Translations under genes and position numbers: made by a program
Assembly (NCBI RefSeq): GCF_038502225.1
Contig: NC_091391.1
Location: 5,678,403-5,742,402 of the forward strand
DNA length: 64,000 nt
Origin: Cherax quadricarinatus
Taxonomy: Eukaryota > Arthropoda > Malacostraca > Decapoda > Parastacidae
Reading direction: 5' to 3'
In this document: one piece after another, positions 55,938 to 64,000 of the stretch
Numbering within the stretch: position 1 is the first letter of the stretch
How the letters are laid out: each line of letters begins with the position of its first letter
The notes under the pieces: generated by a model
What the model was told of the DNA's origin: nothing
Database searches by the model: none
Seen by the model: only the letters and a program-made list of their open reading frames with translations

Positions 55938-58900
55938 AGATGTATCACGCTTAATGTTAATGGACTTAGGACTGAGGTCAAGAAAGTTTGGTTGGAGTGG
56001 TTTTTACGGCGGTTTGATGTCGACATTTGCTTTTTGCAAGAGCATAATCACAGGGCTGGATGTGAGTTGCGGGTGAAAGGATATCGGATGTATGTTACCA
56101 GTGGTTTGCAATTGAAAGGTGGGGTAGCAGTGGCAGTAAAGGAGACCAGCCCCTTGCGTGTCATCGGTTGGGAAGAGGGGGGGGGAGGGTCGTGAGGGTG
56201 GATGGTGTCTGGGGTGAGAGTCGAGCTAGTTTCGTAGGAGCTTACATGCCAGCAACTAGTAATACCAGGGTAAAAGTAAATTTTGTCAGGGAGGTATTGC
56301 TGTATCACTTGAGAGGTTTGCCTACTATAACAGTAATAGGAGGTGATTGGAATTGTGTGATTCGGAGTGGTGATGTTGAACCGAGAGGAGCGGGTTGTGT
56401 GTTGAGTGTTCTGAGGGATGTATTGCGAGATATTGGGGTTTTTGATGTGGTGGGGAGAGGGGATATCTAGTGGAGCACACGTTCGTCTGCAGGGGATATG
56501 AGGCGCGATTGAACAGAATCTATATTAAGCAGGGTATAGATGTTGTGAGGGTGCAAACCTTCGATGTGGGGTTTTCTGACCACAGGGCGGTAATAGCAGA
56601 TCTGATGTGGGATGGAGTGGTGTGTATTTATTCTGGGTACTGGAAATTAAATGTAAGGGTTCTTAAGGAGGAGGGGGAGGGGCCTTTTTTCAGTGATTGG
56701 TGGTTGCATTTTTGGGAGGCTAGGGACAGGGAGATAGATCTGTTAGATTGGTGGGAAATGCAGGCCAAACCTGAAATAGCGAATTTTTTTAAGGTTAGGG
56801 GACGAGAAGAGGCGAGGTGGCATTTTGGGAGCAAAATTATCTTGAGGGACAGTTGCAAGACTGTTATGTTGGGGGAGGTGGTAGGAGGGATGACATGGCC
56901 AGTCTTCGGAGTAGAATAGCTGAATTACACAATGATAGGTTTGATGCAATTAGGGTTAGAGCGGGGTTAGAGGACGTATTGTGGGGTGATAAGCCGTCCG
57001 GGTTTGTTTTACATAAATTTCGGGACCAACAGAGAGTAACCACCATTCTACAATTGGAGACAAGCCCTGGGGTGGGAGGGTATCCAGAGGGTCGGGTCCT
57101 ATCCAATACGGAAAGTATGAGTCTCTATGCTGATAGTTGGTTTAGGGAGAAATGGAGTTGGAGGGAGGGGGGTTCCTGGGAGGGTATTTTTGAAGGGGGG
57201 TTCCATAGTGTTTTAAGTGAGCAGGATAGAGTGGGGTTGGAGGTTGGTATAAGTGAGGTTGAGATGGAAGAGGCAGTTTTCGGGATGAGTACCGGGAAAA
57301 CACTGGGGATAGACGGATTACCAAATGATTTATATAGAGCACATTGGGGGTGTATTAGGCAATGCTTTGTTAGGGTATTGGATCATATGTTAACTAGTGG
57401 GAAGTTGGGCACATCGCAAAGTACGGGTGTCATAGTTTTGGTGCCAAAGCAGAGGGGGGAAAGAGAGTTGAGTGCTTACAGAGCAATATCTCTGATGTGT
57501 GCAGATTACAAGGTTTTTGTGAAAATTTTGGGTAACAGACTGAAGAAGGTCATGGGGTCGGTGATACATGGGGGACAGTTTGGAATCCTGGGGAGGAGTA
57601 TGCGGGTAGGTCATGGACATATTAGGGGTTTCCTTGAGGGTAGTAGTAAGGGAGGTATTCTAGGTCTGGATTGGGAGAAAGCTTATGATTATGTGGATAG
57701 GGAATTTTTGATTGAGAGTATGGTCAGAATGGGTTTTGGAGGGAGGGTGGTGGGATGGGTGAGGACATTGTATGCTGATGCATCGATGAGAGTACAGGTA
57801 AATGGTAGGTTGGGTAGTCCTGTAAGCATGGGGAGGGGTTTAAGGCAGGGGTGTCCACTCTCCCAAATACTCTTTGCATGTATGCAGAATCCTTTCTATG
57901 TTCTGGTTGATGGTGGGATGGGAAGGATGGGGGAGAGTGGAGACTTTTGTGGGAATATTGTTGGTTATGTAGATGATACAACTGTTTTACTTAATGAGAT
58001 AGAAGATTTAAGTAAAGTGGGAAGGGTACTTGAGATTTTTGGGAATGCTACTGGGATGAGAGTTAATAAGCAGAAATCACGGTTGCTGGAGGTAGGCGCT
58101 TGGGTAGGCGGGACCTTGGGAGAGGAGTTTGGCTGGATAACTGTAGAAAGGCTAAAGATTTGTGGGATTTTGCATTTGGCAGATGCACAGGAGAGCAGGA
58201 GAGTTAATTCAGAAATGGTAATGGACAGAGCTTTGAGTAGGCTCAGGAGTCTATGGGCCGGGGATGTAACCTTGCATCAAAGGATTGTGGTGGTAAATAC
58301 GCTGATTTATAGTAAGGTGTGGGGAGTGGCGGAAATTTATCCCTTACAACGTCAGGATATTATGGAATTACAAAGAAGAGTATTAAGGTATGTGTGGGGT
58401 TTTGGGAGGGCGTGGTTGGGCAAAGATGTGGTAATGACTGCGGTAAGACAGGGAGGATTGGGATTGATGGCATTAGGGTCTAGGGTGAAGGCGCTATATG
58501 AGAAGCAGAGGTATATTCGGGCAGCGGGGGAAAGAGGTCTTCGGGTGGGAGAGGTGATGGGGGATATCCGCAAATGGTGGGGTGGCAGGGACTTAGTGGA
58601 GTGTGAAGATATGTTGAGGTTTATGTTAAAGGTTCGCAATGTTAAAAACTCAATGTAAAACGGTTGGTGGGTGTGGGTCGTCGTCAGGAATCAATGCAGG
58701 GGATGGCAGTGTATCCCACATATGATTGGAGAGTGATATGGGTGGAATTTAGTAAACTAAGAATACAGGCAAGAGCGAGGGAATTAGTATATAGATTTCT
58801 TATGGGGACATTAGCATCGAAAGAGGTGCTAAGACGAATGGGTTTTGTGAGAGAGGCATCATGCGGTTTTTGTGGGGAAGTTGAAGCTGCTTTCCATGTA

Positions 58901-59244
58901 GTATATTTTTGTTCTGCTTTGGAGATGGTAAGATTGTGGTTGAAGAGGGTTTTCCTTTTATTGGGGGGGGTCATATATCACCCCTTAGGGCTTTAATGTT
59001 AGATATGGGAGGGGTGCCCAACGAGGTGGGGAGGGCTATCAGATACGTAATAGTTGATTACTTGTATGTTTCTTGGGGGATGAGGGAGGTGGAGGGAAAC
59101 ATTAGGATAAAAGCGTTGGCGGCGTGTTTTTATAGGACAGCGATTAGGAACAAACAATTATATGGGGGACGGTGGATAACTAGTTTTCCGGAGGGATATC
59201 GTGGATTTACTGTTGAACATCTACTCCGCTTGGTGACGGGGTGA
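55938..59244 (+). pseudogene. Tx1-like LINE ORF2: APE endonuclease + RT + C-terminal zinc motif, several frameshifts
   Basis: The endonuclease starts at ITLNVNGLR (55944), then DICFLQEHN, GGDWNCV and FSDHRAV. The RT shows GIDGLPNDLYR, AYRAISLMCADYKVFVKILG, GLDWEKAYDYVDREFL, GRGLRQGCPLSQILFA and YVDDTTVL (57966-57977, catalytic box intact). The C-terminus has C-x2-C-x7-H-x4-C (CGFCGEVEAAFHVVYFC). Frame changes occur near 56180 (a run of G), 56468, 56820, 58650 and 58930. The motif set and RT sequence style place it in the L1/Tx1 clade. Confidence 0.85.
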
Positions 59245-59345
59245 GAGGCAAGGGGTTGGTCTCTTCAATGGTGTGTCCTCTTGGAGTGATTGGATGCCTG
59301 ATGAGGAAGGTTGACTGGATGTGGGTAAAGTTTATTTGCAGGGAG

Positions 59346-59427
59346 CCGTCGGGGGCTCCGGGGTATGTAGACCGTCAGGGGCTCCGGGGTATGTAGACCG
59401 TCGGGGGCTCCGGGGTATGTAGACCTT
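59346..59427. repeat. Three 26-bp repeats in the LINE 3' UTR
   Basis: Copies at 59346, 59372 and 59398 of a unit with CCGTCGGGGGCTCCGGGGTA. Confidence 0.9.
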
Positions 59428-60070
59428 AGGAATTTTGTAAAACCACAGAGTTAAAAGTTGTATGTGATTTTCTGTTTTTTCTTTTATTGTTATAAGAACC
59501 ATTTTATATAGGGGGTTTATATTCATATGTATATGTGAGGATATGCTTTACATATTCGAATCTGATGATAGCTTTATCCTTGTCATACGTCTTTTTTTAT
59601 CGTATTGATGGGGCACATTATGAACTATGTACGAGAATATATAAGTATTTGATGGGGTTTATATATACCCTTATTTTGTATGGAAGGTCATATTATATAT
59701 TGAGTGTTAATGGGTAACATTAAGTTTGTGTGTGTGTAGGTGTGTTTGTGGGAACAATGTCTTAGGTATAGTTCTATTATTGGATGTAATAGATTTTTAG
59801 TTTATTTGGGGACTAGCCATTTAGCGTTTTATATCTATGTATAATCCAGTTTGTTCTGTATGAACACATGTGCACATACATGTATGTGTATATGTGCATG
59901 TGTATGTATATACATATATACATGATTATAGGACTTATTCCTACGTTTTATAATGACTCCGACGTTTTGTTTAGTAGTCAGCATGTTTTTTCCCGTAAAC
60001 TGGTTGGGTTTATTTCAGTAGAATTTTGTTATATCAATGTGTTAAACTGTATTTTGTATTTTGTGTGTAA

Positions 60071-60382
60071 GATAAGATAAGATAAGATAAGATAAGATAA
60101 GATTTTGTTCGGATTTTTAACCCCGGAGGGTTAGCCACCCAGGATAACCCAAGAAAGTCAGTGCGTCATCGAGGACTGTCTAACTTATTTCCATTGGGGT
60201 CCTTAATCTTGTCCCCCAGGATGCGACCCACACCAGTCGACTAACACCCAGGTACCTATTTGCTGCTAGGTGAACAGGACAACAGGTGTAAGGAAACGTG
60301 TCGAATGTTTCCACCCGTCGGGAATCAAACCCGGGCCCTCCGTGTGTGAAGCGGGAGCTTTAGCCACCAGGCCACCGGGCCC
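60071..60382 (-). mobile_element. tRNA-derived SINE, single body copy, (TTATC)n tail
   Basis: On the minus strand: tRNA-like head beginning GGCCCGGTGGCCTGGTGGCT, a B-box-like GGGTTTGATTCCC, then a body with CCTAGCAGCAAATAGGTACC, and a 3' tail of (TTATC)n seen as (GATAA)n at 60071-60113. It lies in the 3' UTR of the Tx1-like LINE in opposite orientation. It shares the head-body plan and body sequence with the VNTR-bearing SINE at 1915-2828. Confidence 0.85.
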
Positions 60383-60493
60383 GGACATTGTCTGCCACGG
60401 TTTTTTGATTTGCTAATTGTCGGCTTGTGTTTTTTCTTATTATGGTTTATGTGTATGTTGCTTTTAAATAAAATATAAAAAAAAAACTTGTTG

Positions 60494-60560
60494 ACAACTC
60501 TGTGACTGAAGAAATACTTCCTAACATCCCTGTGACTCATCTGAGTCTTCAACTTCCAAC
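60494..60560 (-). mobile_element. LINE-A fragment, second copy of the 67-bp flank
   Basis: Host LINE-A sequence resuming after the inserted Tx1-like LINE. It repeats 54516-54582 with two mismatches and runs directly into the 16-bp array. Confidence 0.85.
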
Positions 60561-61996
60561 TGTGTCCCCTTGTTGTTGTGTCCCCTTGTTGTTGTGTCCC
60601 CTTGTTGCTGTGTCCCCTTGTTGCTGTGTCCCCTTGTTGTTGTGTCCCCTTGTTGTTGTGTCCCCTTGTTGCTGTCCCCTTGTTGCTGTGTCCCCTTGTT
60701 GCTGTGTCCCCTTGTTGTCACCTTGTTTCTGTGTCCCCTTGTTGATGTGTCCCCTTGTTGCTGTGTCCCCTTGTTGCTGTGTCCCCTTGTTGTTGTGTCC
60801 CCTTGTTGCTGTGTCCCCTTGTTGCTGTGTCCCCTTGTTGTTGTGTCCCCTTGTTGTTGTGTCCCCTTGTTGCTGTGTCCCCTTGTTGCTGTGTCCCCTT
60901 GTTGTTGTGTCCCCTTGTTGCTGTGTCCCCTTGTTGCTGTGTCCCCTTGTTGTTGTGTCCCCTTGTTGTTGTGTCCCCTTGTTGTTGTGTCCCCTTGTTG
61001 TTGTGTCCCCTTGTTGTTGTGTCCCCTTGTTGTTGTGTCCCCTTGTTGCTGTGTCCCCTTGTTGCTGTGTCCCCTTGTTGCTGTGTCCCCTTGTTGTTGT
61101 GTCCCCTTGTTGCTGTGTCCCCTTGTTGCTGTGTCCCCTTGTTGCTGTGTCCCCTTGTTGCTGTGTCCCCTTGTTGCTGTGTCCCCTTGTTGCTGTGTCC
61201 CCTTGTTGCTGTGTCCCCTTGTTGCTGTGTCCCCTTGTTGCTGTGTCCCCTTGTTGTTGTGTCCCCTTGTTGCTGTGTCCCCTTGTTGCTGTGTCCCCTT
61301 GTTGCTGTGTCCCCTTGTTGCTGTGTCCCCTTGTTGCTGTGTCCCCTTGTTGCTGTGTCCCCTTGTTGCTGTGTCCCCTTGTTGCTGTGTCCCCTTGTTG
61401 CTGTGTCCCCTTGTTGCTGTGTCCCCTTGTTGCTGTGTCCCCTTGTTGCTGTGTCCCCTTGTTGCTGTGTCCCCTTGTTGCTGTGTCCCCTTGTTGTTGT
61501 GTCCCCTTGTTGTTGTGTCCCCTTGTTGCCCCTTGTTGCTGTGTCCCCTTGTTGCTGTGTCCCCTTGTTGCTGTGTCCCCTTGTTGTTGTGTCCCCTTGT
61601 TGTTGTGTCCCCTTGTTGCTGTGTCCCCTTGTTGCTGTGTCCCCTTGTTGCTGTGTCCCCTTGTTGTTGTGTCCCCTTGTTGTTGTGTCCCCTTGTTGTT
61701 GTGTCCCCTTGTTGCTGTGTCCCCTTGTTGCTGTGTCCCCTTCTTGCTGTGTCCCCTTGTTGATGTGTCCCCTTGTTGCTGTGTCCCCTTGTTGCTGTGT
61801 CCCCTTGTTGTTGTGTCCCCTTGTTGCTGTGTCCCCTTGTTGCTGTGTCCCCTTGTTGCTGTGTCCCCTTGTTGCTGTGTCCCCTTGTTGCTGTGTCCCC
61901 TTGTTGCTGTGTCCCCTTGTTGCTGTGTCCCCTTGTTGCTGTGTCCCCTTGTTTCTGTGTCCCCTTGTTGCTGTGTCCCCTTGTTACTGTGTCCCA
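60561..61996. repeat. 16-bp minisatellite inside LINE-A (about 90 units, young)
   Basis: Unit CCCCTTGTTGCTGTGT / CCCCTTGTTGTTGTGT, far more homogeneous than the 4263-10694 array, with one unit shortened near 61528 and one near 60675. LINE-A ORF2 sequence lies on both sides, so the array is an internal expansion of the element. All six frames are largely open, an artefact of the stop-free unit. Confidence 0.95.
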
Positions 61997-62061
61997 TCTC
62001 TGGAACATCCACCTTGTCGATTCCTCTCAGTATTTTGTATGTCGTTATCATATCATCCCTA
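61997..62061 (-). mobile_element. LINE-A fragment upstream (in ORF sense) of the array
   Basis: On the minus strand it encodes ITTYKILRGIDKVD, matching LINE-A copy 3. Relative to copy 3 an 11-bp stretch is missing near 62008, so the frame into the array is changed. It is 5'-truncated at about 62061. Confidence 0.85.
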
Positions 62062-62084
62062 TCTCTCCTATGTGTGTGTATGTG

Positions 62085-62275
62085 TTTACCTTGGAGAGGT
62101 TCTCGGGATCAACGCCCCCTCGGCTCGGTCTGTGACCAGGTGTCATGGTAGATCAGGGCCTGATCAACCAGGCTGTTACTGTTCGCCGCACGCAACCCGA
62201 CGTTCGAACCACAGCCCGGCTGGTCAGATACTGACTTGAGGTGCCTGTCCAGCGCCTTCTTGAAGACAGCCAGGG
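62085..62275 (-). mobile_element. LINE-B C-terminal fragment
   Basis: The minus strand encodes RPLAVFKKALDRHLKSVSDQPGCGSN and then SNSLVDQALIYHDT in the same frame (the full stretch is not written out). This is the style of the CR1-type ORF2 C-terminus in another LINE family. The 3' end motif (CGGCTCGGTCTG) is shared with 36420-36505. Its coding part passes directly into the 19-bp array. Confidence 0.7.
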
Positions 62276-63175
62276 GTCTTGAAGACAGCCAGGGGTCTTG
62301 AAGACAGCAAGGGGTCTTGAAGACAACCAAGGGTCTTAAAGACAACCAGGGGTCTTGAAGACAACCAGGTGTCTTGAAGACAACCAGGGGTCCTGAACAC
62401 AACCAGGGGTCTTGAAGACAACCAGGGGTCTTGAAGACAACCAGGGGTCCTGAACACAACCAGGGGTCTTGAACACAACCAGGGGTCTTGAAGACAGCCA
62501 GGGGTCTTGAAGACAACCAGGTGTCTTGAAGACAACCAGTTGTCTTGAAGACAACCAGGGGTCCTGAACATAACCAGGGGTCTTGAACACAACCAGGGGT
62601 CTTGAAGACAGCCAGAGGTCTTGAAGACAACCAGGTGTCTTGAAGACAACCAGGTGTCTTGAAGACAACCAGAGGTCCTGAACACAACCAGGGGTCTTGA
62701 ACACAACCAGGGGTCTTGAAGACAGCCAGGTGTCTTGAAGACAACCAGGGGTCCTGAACACAACCAGGGGTCTTGAAGACAACCAGGGGTCTTGAAGACA
62801 ACAAGGGGTCCTGAACGCAACCAGGGGTCTTGAACACAACCAGGGGTCTTGAAGACAGCCAGGGGTCTTGAAGACAACCAGGTGTCTTGAAGACAACCAG
62901 GTGTCTTGAAGACAACCAGGGGTCCTGAACACAACCAGGGGTCTTCAACACAACCAGGGGTCTTGAAGACAGCCAGAGGTCTTGAAGACAACCAGGGGTC
63001 CTGAACACAACCAGGGGTCTTGAACACAACCAGGGGTCTTGAAGACAGCCAGAGGTCTTGAAGACAACCAGGTGTCTTGAAGACAACCAAATGTCTTGAA
63101 GACAACCAGAGGTCCTGAACACAACCAGGGGTCTTGAACACAACCAGGGGTCTTGAACACAACCAGGGGTCTTTT
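62255..63175. repeat. 19-bp minisatellite grown from LINE-B
   Basis: About 48 units of CTTGAAGACAACCAGGGGT with TCCTGAACACAACC variants; higher-order blocks of about 95-190 bp recur. On the minus strand the unit is the codons RPLAVFK of LINE-B, read in rotating frames. Confidence 0.9.
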
Positions 63176-63448
63176 TGAGGGAAAAGTTCAATAGATAGGA
63201 GTAGCGAGGGAGTATATAGTAACAATAGTTTCATTGCCGGCTACTTGTTAAGGTAGGGTAAGTCTAGCTCCCGCTATACCTTCCCCTCCTTCTCCCCCCT
63301 CCCACCCAAAAAGGTGACGTGTGGGGCTCCGGTCCAAACAGTAATCACTAGACTCACAGCTCCCAGCACTACTGTAAGTACATGCCTGCCTTGTAGTCTA
63401 GTGGATTTATTGGTTGAAAGCTTCACTTTTGACTAAAAATAAACTTAG
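63176..63448. other. No gene seen
   Basis: A short unique region with a C/T-rich stretch near 63280-63310. Frame closed by TAG at 63446 just before the following coding remnant. Confidence 0.5.
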
Positions 63449-64000
63449 TCCTTTCAGTCTTGCTCTAAGTTGACTGTTGTAATAGTCACCACATCTTTTA
63501 AGTATTGTACTTATCATGCTGAGGTTCAGTCTTCTTACCAGTTTCTTCTTGATCTTAGATCCAAACTTGAGGAGACCTCTGACATAGTATCGAAAAACCT
63601 AAGCTTGTCAATGGACCAGTACAAAACCTATTTTGATTCCAAAAGTCAGAGGAGAAGTTTTAAAGTAGGTGATGAAGTTCTTGTACTTTTGCCTGTCAAG
63701 TCAAATAAATTATTAGTAGCATGGAAAGGTCCATATAAAGTATTAAAAATTTGTGGGAAAGTTGACTACCTCATAGAAGTCAAGGGGAAACCTAAGCTTT
63801 ATCATATCAACATCCTTAAGAAATATTACCGAAGAAATTCGGTTAACTGCCTTAATAACTTTGACTTAGTTTTTCCACACAAACTTGATAAGACAACTGA
63901 AGAATGTAAAGTGTGCGTAATTGACACCTCTAACTTAGACTATGATGAAGAACTACATGACTTGGTGACTCTTGACCACTCGGACGCAACCACCATTAAT
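63449..64000 (+). pseudogene. Gypsy-type integrase C-terminal region (partial, runs off the window)
   Basis: The frame is open from 63449 to the window edge. From about 63540 it encodes a helix-rich stretch, then QRRSFKVGDEVLVLLPVKSN, WKGPYKVLKICGKVDYLI and KPKLYHINILKKYY. This is the C-terminal DNA-binding (GPY/F-type) module found at the end of many Ty3/gypsy integrases, where GPY is the WKGPYKV segment. No start or catalytic core is present, so it is a 5'-truncated fragment. It is distinct in sequence from the integrase at 39389-41596. Confidence 0.8.

Larger units (their letters stand above)
54584..60486 (+). mobile_element. Tx1/L1-clade LINE (degraded), inserted in LINE-A
   Basis: From the 5' junction through ORF1, ORF2 and a 3' UTR to AATAAA (60467-60472) and a poly(A) at 60477-60486, so it may be near full length. 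It is flanked by 67-bp direct repeats (54516-54582 and 60494-60560, 65 of 67 identical), which are host LINE-A sequence. A SINE interrupts the 3' UTR. The coding parts carry several frameshifts. Confidence 0.85.

Noticed and set aside
60310..60382. tRNA gene on the minus strand
   Set aside because: It is the head of the SINE at 60071-60382, with an imperfect B box and no clear cloverleaf ends.

Overview
The window looks like eukaryotic, intron-rich animal DNA, most probably from a decapod crustacean. That placement is inference from memory: the LINE tail motif ending in GTGAGTAC(AC)n, the tRNA-headed SINEs and the Penelope-like remnants resemble families I associate with decapod genomic sequence. 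By rough count more than half of the 64 kb is tandem repeat (about 25 distinct minisatellite arrays plus (TA)n, (AC)n and (CT)n tracts). Most of the rest is degraded retroelement.

One host gene can be supported. Its visible coding exons are 340-1056, 18502-18613 and 26390-26466 on the + strand. The splice phases match exactly and give a 301-residue product with a signal peptide, several dibasic sites, a six-cysteine module encoded by one 112-bp exon, and a clean stop. It looks like a neuropeptide-type or other secreted cysteine-rich precursor; I do not recognise the family. Its introns are about 17.4 and 7.8 kb and consist almost wholly of minisatellites and retrotransposon fragments.

Layout. 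1-340: end of an upstream intron holding a short insertion flanked by a 13-bp direct repeat. 1057-18501 (intron): a SINE with an internal 57-bp VNTR, a 3' LINE-A fragment running into a 6.4-kb 16-bp array, then 28-, 30-, 56- and 62-bp arrays. 18614-26389 (intron): three LINE fragments joined at (AC)n tracts, then second copies of the 30- and 56-bp arrays. 26467-36620: more arrays, long (TA)n tracts and a Penelope-like GIY-YIG fragment with a 17-bp array. 36620-44150: 19-bp and 50-bp arrays; the 50-bp array is split by an LTR-retrotransposon pol fragment with integrase ahead of reverse transcriptase, and by a complete solo LTR. 44320-54045: further arrays. 54345-62061: a LINE-A fragment interrupted by a 5.9-kb Tx1/L1-like LINE (itself carrying a SINE) and then expanded into a second 16-bp array. 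62085-63180: a second LINE C-terminus (LINE-B) running into a 19-bp array. 63449-64000: the C-terminal part of a Gypsy-type integrase, open at the window edge.

The unifying observation is that several arrays start inside transposable-element sequence, often at the 3' coding end. In two cases (LINE-A and the Penelope-like element) the unexpanded sequence already carries a short direct repeat whose spacing equals the array period (16 and 17 bp). The arrays therefore look like expansions seeded by element-internal micro-repeats. No complete autonomous element is intact: every one has stops, frameshifts, truncation or a damaged catalytic box.
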